Source of the DNA: Hoeflea marina | GTDB taxonomy: Bacteria; Pseudomonadota; Alphaproteobacteria; Rhizobiales; Rhizobiaceae | Reading direction: 5' to 3' | Assembly: GCF_003182275.1 (NCBI RefSeq) | Contig: NZ_QGTR01000001.1 | Span: 222,033 to 286,032 of the forward strand | Length of the DNA stretch: 64,000 nt | Shown here: positions 15,581-25,423 of the stretch, one piece after another | Numbering within the stretch: position 1 is the stretch's first letter | Layout: every line of letters starts with the position of its first letter | Notes under the pieces: generated by a model | What the model was told of the DNA's origin: nothing | Databases searched by the model: none | The model's input: only the letters and a program-made list of their open reading frames with translations | Program-made: the position numbers and the translations under genes

Positions 15581-18162
15581 TGTCGGCGGCCTCGGAAAAA
15601 CTCGCCGAATACGAGCGCAAGCGGGATTTCTCCAAGACCGCCGAGCCCCGCGGTGCGGCCGCAAATGCCAAATCCTCAAAGCCGGTCTTCGTGGTGCAGA
15701 AGCATGACGCGACCAGGCTGCATTTCGATTTCCGGCTGGAATGGGACGGGGTGCTGCTGAGTTGGGCCGTCACCCGCGGTCCGAGCGACGTGACCTCGGT
15801 CAGGCGGCTCGCCGTGCGCACCGAGGACCACCCGCTCGACTATGGCGGCTTCGAGGGCACGATTGCCAAAAAGCAGTATGGCGCCGGCACCGTGATGCTC
15901 TGGGACCACGGCTGGTGGCAGCCCAAGACGGATTTCGACAAGGGCCTGGCCGACGGCCAGCTCAAGTTCATCCTGCACGGCGATCGGATGAAGGGCGGCT
16001 GGACGCTGGTCCGGCTCAAGCCCAAGCCCGGCGAGAAGCGCGAGAACTGGCTCCTGATCAAGGAACGCGACGACCATGCCGGCGAGGACGAGGATGCGCT
16101 GGTGGAGAAGAACCTCACCAGCGTGGCCACCGGCCGCAAGATGGAGGAGATCGCCGCCGGCAAGCAGGCGCCGCTCAAGACCAGGCCGAAAGGCAGCGAC
16201 TCCGACGCGCCGAAAAAGCCGCTGAAGCTGCCGCCGAGCAAGCTCAAGGCCGACGCGGGGGAGAAGACGCGCTTCACGCTGGCGACGCCGAAATTCACCG
16301 AGCCGCAGCTCGCCAAGCTCACCGACGAAGTGCCTGAGGGCGAGGGCTGGCTGCACGAGACCAAGTTCGACGGCTATCGCTGCCTGGCCGCACTCGGCAA
16401 GGACGGCGTCCGACTCTACACCCGGTCGGGTCTCGACTGGGCGGAGCGCTATCTCGGCCTGCCCGAGGCCTTCGAGGCCATCGACTGCCGCAGCGCGCTG
16501 ATCGACGGCGAGGTGGTCACCGCGCACACGTCGAAGGGATCTGCCTTCTCGGCGCTGCAGGACGATCTGGAGAAGGGCCTGCCGGTCCGCTTCATGGCCT
16601 TCGACCTGATCGAACTGGACGGCAAGTCGCTGCGCAAATCGCGGCTCGCCGAACGCAAGGAACTGCTCGAAAAACTCCTCGCAAACCTGCCCAAGGACTC
16701 GCCAATCCGCTATTCGGAGCATGTCGAGGGCCATGGCGACAAGGTCTTTGCCGCGGTCGAGAAGGGAGGCGGCGAAGGCATCATCTCGAAATCCGCCGAC
16801 AGTCTCTATGCCGGCACGCGCAACGGTTCGTGGCTCAAGATCAAGACCCGCAAGCGGCAGGAATTCGTGGTCGGCGGCTATTCACCGTCCAGCGCACGCC
16901 ACCGCCCCTTCGCCTCGCTGCTCGTCGGTACCCTCGATGGCGGGGTGCTCAGATATCGCGGCCGGGTCGGCGGCGGATTCGACGAGGGCGCTCTCGACAA
17001 GCTGATGGGACTGATGAAGACGCGCGAGCGCAAGACCAGCCCGTTTGACGAGGTGCCCGGCGCGATTGCCCGTGGCGCCCGCTGGATGACGCCGGACCTT
17101 GTCGTGGAAGTTGATTATGCCGAACTGACCGATCAGGATCAGCTGCGCCACGCGGTCTATCTCGGCGTGCGCGAAGACAAGGAGGCAGGCATGGTGCATC
17201 TCGAAAAGCCAGGCTCCACCAGCGGCGACGGTGATGGCCGCGGCGCCGATGGTGACGCTCCGGCCAGCGTGCTCGGCGTCCGTGTCACCCATCCCGGCCG
17301 CATCATGATGCCGGAAGCGGATATGACCAAGGGCGACCTGGCGCGCTACTACGCCCGGGCCGGCGAACGCATGACCGTGCTGGCGGGCGATCGCCCCGTG
17401 TCGCTGCTCAGATGTCCCTCGGGCCGGGACGGCGACACGTTCTTCCAGAAGCATGCAGGCAAGGGGTTTCCCGACGAGATCGATGAAGTCGAGATCACGG
17501 AAAGCTCGGGCACCCCGGCGCAGTACATGGTCATCCGCAGTCCGCAAGGGTTTGTGGCGGCCGCCCAGATGGGAACGGTCGAGTTCCACATCTGGGGCGC
17601 GCGCACCGATGATCTCGAAAAACCCGACCGGCTGGTGTTTGATCTTGATCCGGACGAGGGGCTCGATTTCGGCGACGTCAAGGCCGCCGCCAAGGATATC
17701 CGCGATATGCTCAAGCGTGTCGGCCTCGACAGCGTGGCCATGGTCACCGGCGGCAAGGGGGTCCATGTCATCGTTCCGCTGCGCCGCGTTTCGGACTGGG
17801 AGACAGTGACCGGCTTTGCCCGGACATTCGCCCATCTGCTCGCCCATCGCCGGCCCGAGCGTTATGTCGCCACCATGTCGAAGGCCAAGCGCAAGGGAAA
17901 GATCTTCATCGACTGGCTGCGCAACGACCGGGGGTCCACCGCGGTTGCCCCCTATTCGGTGCGGGCCCGGGCCAATGCGCCCGTCGCGGTGCCGGTGACC
18001 TGGCAGGAACTGGCGCGACTCAAATCGGCCAACAGCTTCGACACGCGCCAGGCGCTGAAGCGTCTGGGCAAGCCATGTCCGCTGCTCGAGGCATCGACCA
18101 GTCCAGGTCAGTCCATTTCCAGACCGGTGGTCGAGGCACTCGAGAAGCTGATCGGCGACTGA
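15580..18162 (+). CDS. ligD: ATP-dependent DNA ligase D (phosphoesterase-ligase-polymerase)
   Basis: An 860-residue three-domain repair ligase. Residues about 35-145: 3'-phosphoesterase (VVQKHDATRLHFDFRLEWDG in part, EDHPLDYGGFEG). Residues about 230-545: ligase, with adenylated Lys262 in ETKFDGYR, DGEVV, EGIISK and LKIKTRKRQEFVVGGY. Residues about 570-855: LigD-type primase/polymerase with LVFDLDPDEG and TGGKGVHVIVPL. Order and length are the usual alphaproteobacterial/Pseudomonas PE-Lig-Pol form, with no truncation. It is translationally coupled to ku. Confidence 0.95.
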   Translation: MSAASEKLAEYERKRDFSKTAEPRGAAANAKSSKPVFVVQKHDATRLHFDFRLEWDGVLLSWAVTRGPSDVTSVRRLAVRTEDHPLDYGGFEGTIAKKQYGAGTVMLWDHGWWQPKTDFDKGLADGQLKFILHGDRMKGGWTLVRLKPKPGEKRENWLLIKERDDHAGEDEDALVEKNLTSVATGRKMEEIAAGKQAPLKTRPKGSDSDAPKKPLKLPPSKLKADAGEKTRFTLATPKFTEPQLAKLTDEVPEGEGWLHETKFDGYRCLAALGKDGVRLYTRSGLDWAERYLGLPEAFEAIDCRSALIDGEVVTAHTSKGSAFSALQDDLEKGLPVRFMAFDLIELDGKSLRKSRLAERKELLEKLLANLPKDSPIRYSEHVEGHGDKVFAAVEKGGGEGIISKSADSLYAGTRNGSWLKIKTRKRQEFVVGGYSPSSARHRPFASLLVGTLDGGVLRYRGRVGGGFDEGALDKLMGLMKTRERKTSPFDEVPGAIARGARWMTPDLVVEVDYAELTDQDQLRHAVYLGVREDKEAGMVHLEKPGSTSGDGDGRGADGDAPASVLGVRVTHPGRIMMPEADMTKGDLARYYARAGERMTVLAGDRPVSLLRCPSGRDGDTFFQKHAGKGFPDEIDEVEITESSGTPAQYMVIRSPQGFVAAAQMGTVEFHIWGARTDDLEKPDRLVFDLDPDEGLDFGDVKAAAKDIRDMLKRVGLDSVAMVTGGKGVHVIVPLRRVSDWETVTGFARTFAHLLAHRRPERYVATMSKAKRKGKIFIDWLRNDRGSTAVAPYSVRARANAPVAVPVTWQELARLKSANSFDTRQALKRLGKPCPLLEASTSPGQSISRPVVEALEKLIGD

Positions 18163-18644
18163 CGCAAGCTGCGCCGGGCTCGAGGTCCGGTCTGGACCCA
18201 GGCCGAAGATCCGCAGCCCCTGCCGGGCGCGAGGCGCTAAGAGCGGTCGTGAGTCATCGCCGAGGTTCCCGTTGCGCGAACAGACGGTCACTTGGTGGCC
18301 GGCTGCGATCGAGCATCCGCGCCTGCCGAAGGGCGCGGCATCGCGCATCCCCGGTCAGCACACAGAAACCGAACTATACATTGGCGGATCAGCAATAAGG
18401 AATGGACATCCTGGGGCTAGATCAGGCGGAGCGATCCAATTGGAGACGTTGTATATTGGCAACGGATGCCGACTGTACCGAATGAGGTTGAAATCGGCTT
18501 CTGTATATTTGGCTTCGAATCAACTACAGATCTGATTCGGTCGTGCCTCTTGAGAGGTATTGGCCAGATGCAGCAATGGCATGAGCAGCAGGCCCGTTCC
18601 GTAGGATGCGATTGCGAGGCGGGGAGTGTTCGGAACGGGGACCG
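18163..18644. other. intergenic region, no gene seen; leader of the autotransporter gene
   Basis: About 480 bases without a convincing coding sequence. The second half (18360-18540) is AT-richer and holds three related segments, CATTGGCGGATC, TATATTGGCAACGGAT and TATATTTGGCTTCGAAT, that look like degenerate direct repeats and may be regulatory. No strong terminator follows ligD. Confidence 0.4.
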
Positions 18645-21600
18645 ATGAAACATAACCGCTTTGCCCAGCTTCTTGCGTGCCTGTCCGCCTCCGTATGCTT
18701 GCCGGTTGCTGGCACGGCGGGAGAATACTCCATCAACAGCGCGCAGACCTTCGAGATCGTCGCCGTTGTGCCGACCGCGACCGGAAATATCGTGTATGCC
18801 AACGCGTCTTCCGGTCTCGCCATGACCGACAGCGATGCCGGTTGGCCGGCCTCGTTCTCCGCTACCTCCACCAGCAGTGTCGACGCAAGCAACCTCGTGG
18901 GTGGAGTGGCCTATTCGATCTCGTCCGGCTTCGGCGTCGCGGCGGCCAACGGCGCATGGGGCCTGGCCTTCGCCGCGGCCTACGGCCACAGCGCCGCCGG
19001 ATTCATCGCCGACGGGGTTGTTTCCAGTGTCAGTCTGGATTCAGGCAATGCCGCCGCCAGCGTGGTGAGCGGCGATCCGGTCGTGGCCGCGGCCGAATAT
19101 GCCGCATCCGGTCAGATTGACCATACGGTCAACGCGGTGCCGGCGGTGTCGCTTTCGACCGAGCAGTTCTTCAAGGCGGCCCTGTCGGTGCCGGCCGGCG
19201 TCGGCCCGACCATCAGCGGTTTCGAACTGGTGCCCGGTACGCCCGCCGGCGTCTATCGCCTGCGTCCGCCGATCTCCCCCTTCGCCGCCGCCGCGGACGC
19301 CGATACGCCCGCCATCATAGCCGAGATCTTCGACACCGGTTCGTTCAGCGTCGATCTCGCATCCGGCTCGGTGCCGGTGGCCGCCTCCAGCGCCTTCGAA
19401 GGACGAGCCGCGCTGGAACTTGTGGCGCTTTCAACGGGCGGCGGAGTCGTCTCCGACATCGGTCTTGGCGGCCCCGCCCTGTCGATATCCACGACGGCCG
19501 ACAATGCCGGCGGCCTCATCAGCCTGGTCTCGGCCCTGACCGCTGCCAGCAGCAGGATATCCATCGGCACCGATGGCGCATCGCTGACCACCGGCGGCAA
19601 TGGGTCCCATGCCATTGTTGCCGGCCTGGTGAGCCAGCAGCAGGCAGCAGAGCTGGCCATTGTGTTGGCAGGCGATGCCGTCGATGTCGTCACTTCGGGC
19701 GACGGCAGCTGGGGCGTGGTGGGTTTTTCCCTCAGTGGCCAGGACACGGCTTCGGCCATCGTGGACATCTCCGGTTCCGATGCATCCATCGCCACCTCCG
19801 GCGAAGGGTCCGGCGGGGTGACGATCAGTGCCGATGGCAACCAGGGCGCCGTTGCGCAGCTGGTGCTGTCGGGTGCCGGCGCGTCGATCGCTACCGGCAA
19901 TACCGGTTCGCCTGGCGCCAGCGTGGTGGCGACGAGCCCGCTTGACGGGCGGGCGGCGGTCTCGCTTGCCGGCAGCGGTGCCTCGCTCGCCACGACGGGC
20001 GACCAGTCGACGGCGCTGCTGCTGTCGGCCAATGGCGCCACTGCCGGGGCGACGCTGCAGCTGTCGGGCGCCGGAAGCCTGGTCTCGACCCTTGGTGCGC
20101 AATCGGATGCCGTCCACGCGATCGCCCACGGCACCGAGATTGCGGAGGTCAATGTCGAACTCGGGGGGACGGGCAGCGGAATGTCCGCCGGGGGAGACAA
20201 TTCCAGCGCCCTGGTTGCCGCCGCCTTTGCCGACCAGGCCACTGTCGGCCTGGCTTTGTCCGGGCAGGGCGCGGCGATCTCCGCTTCCGGACTGCAATCC
20301 GCCGGGTTCATCGGCAGCGCCAACGGCGCCAGTCGGGCGGTGGCCAGCGCGACCTTGAGTGGTCGCATGGCGAGCATCCGGACGTCGCAGGACAATTCCG
20401 TCGGCGTCGCCCTGACCGCGATTGCCGCCGAGGTCGATGGCCTGGCGCAGGTGCAACTCGAACTCACCGGTGCCGGCAGTTTGATCGAGACGCTGGGGGA
20501 CAATTCCACTGCCGCCACTCTGGCCGGCTCCCAGGCGCGACTGGTCGTCGGCGGCGAAACCGGCCTGTTCACATCCGGAGCCGCTTCGCACGGCGCCCTG
20601 ATCCTTGCGGAGGCCAGCCTTGTCGACATCGGCAGCAGGGGGACCGTTGCGACCGGGGCGGCGGATGCGGTGGGCCTGTACTTTCTCAATCCGCTGGGCG
20701 CCAACACGGTGGTCAACGCTGGCGCCGTCGTGGCCGGCGGCGGCGGCATCTTCTCAGCCGGCGGACTTGATCTTCGCAACGCCGGAGTGGTGAGTTCAGC
20801 AAATGCTGCTGCGGTCGAACTTGCCGCGGGTCGGGTCTGGAACGCGGGGCTCATCTCGGGTGAGGCGGGAATTGTTCGAGGCGGCGGCAGCGGCCCGGTC
20901 GGCATCGAGAACCACGGGCGCATTCTTGCCAATGCCGGCCCGGGCAATGTCGCCATCGAACTGCTCGGCGGTTTCGAAGACGAACTGGCGGTTGCTGCAA
21001 ACGGGATCATAGTCGGCACCATCGAGCTCGGCGCGGGCGATGATCGCTTCGTCGCCCTGCCTGGGACGAACCTGGATTTCCTGTTCGAAACGGCTCCGCC
21101 GGAGAGCGTGGAAGCCATGACCGGCGTGCAGGTCGTGCGGCCGGACCCCAACAATGTTGTCATCGTCGATCCCGGCTATCTGACCGGGGCAGCTTCGCAG
21201 TCCGGTCTTCTCGCTGCCCGGCTGGCGTCAGGCGGCACTGGCGGGGACAGCGGCGAACCGGCGCAGGGCGATTGCGGCGAGGCCGTGCTGTCGGGGAGGG
21301 CGAGCGGCTCCTACGGCGATTTTGACGGTGATGGCGACCGCGCTCCCGCGCTCACCCGTTCCTACGGCCTCATCACCGAATTTGCGCCCGACAGCTGTGC
21401 CGGTGGGGCGGCGAGCTTCTTCATCGGTGTAGAGCAGGTGCGGATCGAAGGCGGCGGGTCGCGGTCGCTGACCTCATCGGTCTTTGCCGGCGCGCGCTAT
21501 GCAGGCGAAACTGACACCGGAATGGAATATGAGTTTCTTGGCGGCATCGGCTATCTCTCGGGTGACAGCGACCGCCATGTGCTCAACAACCGCGTCGTAT

Positions 21601-22106
21601 CCGGCGTCGAGGCGGCCGAGGCGGACTATTCCGGGTGGATGACTTTTGCCGGCTTGAGGCTGACCGGGCCGGTGATGATCGCGGAAACGGAGATCAGCCC
21701 GTTCCTGCAGGCGCATGCCGCCTATGGCGGCGCCTTCGATGCGCAGGAACAGGGTGTGCAGACGCCGGCTCTGTTCGAGGTCGGCGGCAGTTACGCCTAT
21801 GACGTCAGTGCCGGCCTGTCGGTGGCACTGCAGCCGGAAGCATTCGATGCCGGCAGCCTGCTGGTCTCGTTTTCCGGCGCGCTCGTGATCGCGGGACATG
21901 ACGCGAGCGCGTTGGTCGGAATGGATGGAAGTAAATCCGTTCTATACAGTCGAAATAGCTTCGGATCGGGAATTTCCCTGGGCAGCGGTCTGGATGTGAC
22001 CTTCGATTCGATGCCGGCGAGGCTCCAACTCGAGGGGGTCGCGACCGCGTGGAGCGGGGGCGATTTCAGCCTCGAAATCAGTTCAAATTTTAAATACTTA
22101 TTCTAA
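18645..22106 (+). CDS. autotransporter with GD-rich repetitive passenger
   Basis: A 1,153-residue secreted protein. A signal peptide (RFAQLLACLSASVCLPVAGTAG) precedes a passenger of roughly 850 residues that is rich in Gly, Ala, Ser and Thr and built from loose repeats of the type xIxTSGDGSxGVxxxxxG, suggesting a beta-helix. About residues 880-1153 form an autotransporter beta-barrel: alternating aromatic strands such as FFIGVEQVRIEGG, YEFLGGIGYLSG and a C-terminal NFKYLF ending in Phe. The ATG was chosen for its signal peptide; an upstream in-frame GTG lacks one. The protein is expected on the cell surface or cleaved from it, as an adhesin or autoaggregation factor; no enzymatic motif is visible. 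Confidence 0.82.
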   Translation: MKHNRFAQLLACLSASVCLPVAGTAGEYSINSAQTFEIVAVVPTATGNIVYANASSGLAMTDSDAGWPASFSATSTSSVDASNLVGGVAYSISSGFGVAAANGAWGLAFAAAYGHSAAGFIADGVVSSVSLDSGNAAASVVSGDPVVAAAEYAASGQIDHTVNAVPAVSLSTEQFFKAALSVPAGVGPTISGFELVPGTPAGVYRLRPPISPFAAAADADTPAIIAEIFDTGSFSVDLASGSVPVAASSAFEGRAALELVALSTGGGVVSDIGLGGPALSISTTADNAGGLISLVSALTAASSRISIGTDGASLTTGGNGSHAIVAGLVSQQQAAELAIVLAGDAVDVVTSGDGSWGVVGFSLSGQDTASAIVDISGSDASIATSGEGSGGVTISADGNQGAVAQLVLSGAGASIATGNTGSPGASVVATSPLDGRAAVSLAGSGASLATTGDQSTALLLSANGATAGATLQLSGAGSLVSTLGAQSDAVHAIAHGTEIAEVNVELGGTGSGMSAGGDNSSALVAAAFADQATVGLALSGQGAAISASGLQSAGFIGSANGASRAVASATLSGRMASIRTSQDNSVGVALTAIAAEVDGLAQVQLELTGAGSLIETLGDNSTAATLAGSQARLVVGGETGLFTSGAASHGALILAEASLVDIGSRGTVATGAADAVGLYFLNPLGANTVVNAGAVVAGGGGIFSAGGLDLRNAGVVSSANAAAVELAAGRVWNAGLISGEAGIVRGGGSGPVGIENHGRILANAGPGNVAIELLGGFEDELAVAANGIIVGTIELGAGDDRFVALPGTNLDFLFETAPPESVEAMTGVQVVRPDPNNVVIVDPGYLTGAASQSGLLAARLASGGTGGDSGEPAQGDCGEAVLSGRASGSYGDFDGDGDRAPALTRSYGLITEFAPDSCAGGAASFFIGVEQVRIEGGGSRSLTSSVFAGARYAGETDTGMEYEFLGGIGYLSGDSDRHVLNNRVVSGVEAAEADYSGWMTFAGLRLTGPVMIAETEISPFLQAHAAYGGAFDAQEQGVQTPALFEVGGSYAYDVSAGLSVALQPEAFDAGSLLVSFSGALVIAGHDASALVGMDGSKSVLYSRNSFGSGISLGSGLDVTFDSMPARLQLEGVATAWSGGDFSLEISSNFKYLF

Positions 22107-22122
22107 ATCGTTGAATATCAAT

Positions 22123-22175
22123 AGTTAATAAACTGTTAACTCTTGCTTGACAGGTATTGACAAGTAGAGAATAAT
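22123..22175 (+). promoter_or_regulatory. sigma70-type promoter with upstream palindrome
   Basis: TTGACA (22147-22152) and AATAAT (22170-22175) are separated by 17 bases, a near-consensus housekeeping promoter for the small secreted protein gene at 22206. Just upstream of the -35 lies a perfect inverted repeat AGTTAA-N7-TTAACT (22123-22141), placed like an operator or activator site. The surrounding 100 bases are strongly AT-rich relative to the window. Confidence 0.6.
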
Positions 22176-22205
22176 TATTTCGTGTTCAGCGTAAGGAGTT
22201 GCATC

Positions 22206-22604
22206 ATGTTCAAGAAGCTTGCATTTGCCATTGGCCTGCTGGTGGTCATCCCTGCAGCACAGGCGGCGGCCGCATCCAAGACGTATCATCACCCCACAAT
22301 AACAATGAAGGCAGGAAACCGGGCGGGACTTCAGAATGTCTTCGCCTGGGATGCGAAGTGCCGATCTGTACAGGTCTCGGTGCAGGCCTCGAAGCCGAAG
22401 ATGGGGCAGGTCTATCTCTACAAGTCAAGTTTCAAGATTCCGGCGAGTCAAAGCCGGGAATGCGCAGGACGTACTGTCCGCGGCTACAAGGTTGTCTTCA
22501 AGGCTGACAAGAAAGCCAAGGGATCAACCTTGGTGAAGTACCAGATTCAGTCGAAGAACGTGGATGGGACCTTCAAGTTCCGCCGGACTTTGCGCATCAA
22601 ATAA
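22206..22604 (+). CDS. small secreted basic protein of unknown function
   Basis: A 132-residue protein with a clean signal peptide (MFKKLAFAIGLLVVIPAAQA) and a Lys-rich mature part of about 110 residues with two Cys that could pair (AKCRSVQVS and SRECAGRTV). The pattern of alternating beta-strand-like segments suggests a small beta-sandwich, resembling hypothetical proteins found near rhizobial surface-protein genes. TAAGGAG precedes the ATG. It follows its own strong promoter. No family is recognised with confidence. Confidence 0.72.
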   Translation: MFKKLAFAIGLLVVIPAAQAAAASKTYHHPTITMKAGNRAGLQNVFAWDAKCRSVQVSVQASKPKMGQVYLYKSSFKIPASQSRECAGRTVRGYKVVFKADKKAKGSTLVKYQIQSKNVDGTFKFRRTLRIK

Positions 22605-22692
22605 GAAAATGACTGTCTGGGAGTGAACTCCGCGGCAGCCGGCTGGCTGCCGGGACAGGACAACTGTGACCGCAATTGAAGAGCTTACAGCG

Positions 22693-22714
22693 CACGGCAA
22701 TACGGGTTGCCGTG
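22693..22714 (+). promoter_or_regulatory. hairpin in the leader of the Gly-rich secreted gene
   Basis: CACGGCAA-TACGGG-TTGCCGTG forms a perfect 8-bp stem with a 6-base loop, about 85 bases upstream of the next ATG. A second hairpin, GGCAGCC-GGCT-GGCTGCC, lies at 22634-22651 just after the previous stop and may be a weak terminator. Neither has a T-tract. An mRNA-stability or attenuation role is possible. Confidence 0.4.
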
Positions 22715-22799
22715 ACGGGGACCTGTGTGCGCTGCAAGAAGGCAAGTCGTAATGCGAGTAAACAGCGAACAGGTGTTCGCATCATAAAGGAGAGTTCAA

Positions 22800-23348
22800 A
22801 TGCGTATCAAGACTGTTGCAATGACATTCGGTGTGTTGCTTGCCGGAGCCAGCATGGCCGGTGCCGCGACACTGTCCATCGGCGGTGGCATCGGCGGGGG
22901 CCTGGCTTTTGTCGCGGCCGGAGCCGGGACCGCGGTGGCTGACTCCACCAATCTCGCCACCGGAACTGCCGCAGCCTCGACCGTCGGTGTTCCGTCCTCG
23001 GCTGCCACGGCGACGTCCAGCAACACTTCCAATGCCGGCACGGCCGGTACCGCAGTTGCAGTCGGCGTGGGCGGCTCGCTCGGTGCCGGCCTCGGCATCG
23101 CCAACGGTGTCGGTTCGGTCGCAGGCGCCGGCGGCATCTCCGGTGCCGGGAGCGCTTCGGTGGGCAACGCGGCAGGCGCTGCGACCGGTACCTCCGGCGG
23201 CGTCGGCGGCGCGGCCAATTCCGGCGCCGGCGGCACCTCGGTCGGTGGCGGCTACGGCGGCGGCACGGCTTCGGCCGCAGCCGGCCCCGGCGGTGCTGCC
23301 GGTTCGGCCGCCGGCGGTGTCGGTGGCGGTGTCGGTGCAACGAACTGA
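22800..23348 (+). CDS. secreted Gly/Ala-rich low-complexity protein
   Basis: A 182-residue protein with a signal peptide (IKTVAMTFGVLLAGASMAGA) and a mature region that is almost entirely Gly, Ala, Ser, Thr and Val, without Cys, aromatic-poor and with many GG and GAG steps. Such composition fits a structural surface or extracellular fibre protein rather than an enzyme. An AAAGGAGAG ribosome site precedes the ATG. It lies between two other secreted low-complexity proteins downstream of the autotransporter and may be functionally linked. No family is assigned. Confidence 0.68.
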   Translation: MRIKTVAMTFGVLLAGASMAGAATLSIGGGIGGGLAFVAAGAGTAVADSTNLATGTAAASTVGVPSSAATATSSNTSNAGTAGTAVAVGVGGSLGAGLGIANGVGSVAGAGGISGAGSASVGNAAGAATGTSGGVGGAANSGAGGTSVGGGYGGGTASAAAGPGGAAGSAAGGVGGGVGATN

Positions 23349-23448
23349 TTGCACCGCTTGCTATCCGGTCGCCGCTTGCGGCGACCGGAATCCCCGCAGT
23401 TCTTAACAAGGCCGAACCTGTTGGTTATGCGTGCTTATGGAGTTTGAC

Positions 23449-24321
23449 ATGACTGTTCCCTTCTCGCCCCGTATCGACAAGAAATCAGGCAGGGGTGCCC
23501 GGACGGTGCCCCTCATGGCCGTCGCCCTCTCGGCACTGCTGTTTGCGCCAAATGCCGGTGTGCTGGATCCGCAGCAGGCCGGAGCCGCATCCTGCGGCAA
23601 GGCCTGCGCGCTGAAGAAGGCGGAGACCAAGGCGCGCGCTGCGCGCATTCACACAGAAAGCTCGGTCAACGGCGGAATGGTCTTCGCGCCCGTGGCCGGT
23701 GGCACCGTCTTCGTCAAGGCTCAGGCCAAGGCACCGGCCGCCCGTGTCGGGACGGCGCCGCCCAGGGTCGCCGCGTCGGTCGGCGCCAAATCCAGGACAG
23801 CCGCTTCGACAGGCGGGCCGGTCATCGTCCGGCGGGCCGGATGCACGACCCTCGGCGCCAGCATGCGCATGAGCGCATATGACGAGTGCAGCGCCTATGC
23901 CGCGACCACCGCCTCCCGGACACCGTCGGGACCCGGCAATCCGAACAATCCGGGCAACCCGACGCCGCAGGGGATTCCCGGCAGCCATGTCAGCCTGTCC
24001 GGCTCCGTCGCGCTCAGCGGCACGATTTCGGCGGGTGGCCATACCGTCAGCGTCAACCAGGGGGTGTCGGTCAATCAGGGCGTCGGCGTCGCCGCCACCA
24101 CGGCACCCGGAACCTCGTCCGGCATCGGCTTCGGCAACGGCATGAGTTCGGCCAGTTCCGTGGGAACCGGTACCGCCGGCGGCTTCGGCCACGGCTTTGG
24201 CGACAGCCTTTCGGAGACCGCCAATTCCATGGCAGGCGCGGTTTCCAATGCCGCCAACGGCTCCATCGGCGGCGGGGTCGGCATCGGTGCCGGCATGGGC
24301 GCCAGCGGAAGCGTTGACTGA
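23449..24321 (+). CDS. secreted Gly/Ala/Ser-rich protein with Pro/Asn spacer
   Basis: A 290-residue protein. Residues 20-50 contain a hydrophobic export segment (VPLMAVALSALLFAPNAGVL) followed by a Cys pair (SCGKACALKK). A second Cys pair lies near residue 135-150 (RRAGCTTLG...YDECSAY). A GPGNPNNPGNPTPQG spacer separates this from a C-terminal half built of Gly, Ser, Val and Asn, similar in style to the preceding protein, with the tandem VSVNQGVSVNQGVGV. The ATG at 23449 is preceded by GGAG at six bases. The N-terminal arginine stretch before the hydrophobic segment is longer than in a standard signal peptide. Function unknown; likely cell-envelope associated. Confidence 0.66.
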   Translation: MTVPFSPRIDKKSGRGARTVPLMAVALSALLFAPNAGVLDPQQAGAASCGKACALKKAETKARAARIHTESSVNGGMVFAPVAGGTVFVKAQAKAPAARVGTAPPRVAASVGAKSRTAASTGGPVIVRRAGCTTLGASMRMSAYDECSAYAATTASRTPSGPGNPNNPGNPTPQGIPGSHVSLSGSVALSGTISAGGHTVSVNQGVSVNQGVGVAATTAPGTSSGIGFGNGMSSASSVGTGTAGGFGHGFGDSLSETANSMAGAVSNAANGSIGGGVGIGAGMGASGSVD

Positions 24322-24571
24322 CAGGAGATCACGGCAGCCGCAGGGCGGCGACCATGATCTTCCAGGTGTCGGCGCCGGCCCTCGGAACAGGGCTGCGCTC
24401 GGCGCTCGACGGACCTTGCCGCATCGGCCGGCGCCGCCCTGGCGCCGGCCTGCTCATTCGGGACGACGCGCCGAGAGCCGTCTCGATGACCGCCGGATGG
24501 CGGTTCTGCGCGCTGGACGCGCGAGGGCCTGATATGTCACCCTGCGGCCGTCCATTCATCGGGGGAGTTTC

Positions 24572-25423
24572 ATGCACCAGGCTTTGAAGACCGGCGGCGT
24601 CGCCGTTGTCACCGGCGGCGCGTCCGGCATCGGACTGGCGGCCGCCCGCCACCTGATCGGCCTTGGCTTGCGCGTCTGCATCGCCGATCTTGCGGGAGAC
24701 GGCATCGAGGCCGCCCGGAAGGTGCTGATCGATGATGGCGCCGCGGCCGGCGAAGTGATGGCGGTTGTTGCCGATGTCGGTGAGCGCGCCCAGTTGCGGG
24801 CGCTTGCCGATCAGGTGGCGGAGCGTTTCGGACCGGTCAACGTGCTGATGAACAATGCCGGCATGCAACCGGGCAGCTCGATCTTCGACGAGGAGGGGAC
24901 CTGGGACCGGATTCTCGACGTGAATATGGGCGGCGTCATCCGCTCCAGCCAGATCTTCGCGCCGCTGATGACTGCCGGCGGCCAGCCCGGCCTGATCGTC
25001 AACACCGGCTCCAAGCAGGGCATCACCACGCCGCCGGGCGATCCGGCCTACAATGTCTCCAAGGCTGGCGTCAGGGTCTTCACCGAGGCGCTGCAACATG
25101 CGCTTCGCAATCTCCCCGGTTGCCGGGTAGAGGCCCGGCTGTTCATCCCCGGATTCGTCTTCACGCCGCTGACGGCGCGCGGACGCACGGAAAAGCCGGC
25201 GGGTGCCTGGACGCCGGAACAGACGGTGGAGTTCCTGTTCAGATCTCTGGAGACCGATGACTTCTACATTCTCTGCCCGGACAACGAGGTCGACAGGGCC
25301 ACGGACGCCAGACGGATCATCTGGGCTGCCGGCGACATCGCCGAAAACCGGCCGCCGCTGTCGCGCTGGCACCCCGATTATGCCGAGGCGTTCCGGCAAT
25401 GGCTGCGCGAGGAACGGTCTTGA
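24572..25423 (+). CDS. short-chain dehydrogenase/reductase
   Basis: A 283-residue classical SDR. The NAD(P)-binding TGGASGIG is at residues 14-21, the structural NNAG near residue 91, catalytic Ser in NTGSKQG and the YNVSK Tyr-Lys pair near residue 165. The acidic residue at the end of the second strand (IADL) favours NAD(H). The C-terminal third (PDNEVDRATDARRIIWAAGDIAENRPPLSRWHPDY) is longer than in minimal SDRs. The substrate is unknown. It stands alone between the secreted-protein genes and the XRE regulator. Confidence 0.88.
   Translation: MHQALKTGGVAVVTGGASGIGLAAARHLIGLGLRVCIADLAGDGIEAARKVLIDDGAAAGEVMAVVADVGERAQLRALADQVAERFGPVNVLMNNAGMQPGSSIFDEEGTWDRILDVNMGGVIRSSQIFAPLMTAGGQPGLIVNTGSKQGITTPPGDPAYNVSKAGVRVFTEALQHALRNLPGCRVEARLFIPGFVFTPLTARGRTEKPAGAWTPEQTVEFLFRSLETDDFYILCPDNEVDRATDARRIIWAAGDIAENRPPLSRWHPDYAEAFRQWLREERS

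Noticed and set aside
19253..21163. 636-codon antisense frame inside the autotransporter
   Set aside because: Ser/Pro/Thr-rich mirror of Gly/Ala repeats; no independent start signals.
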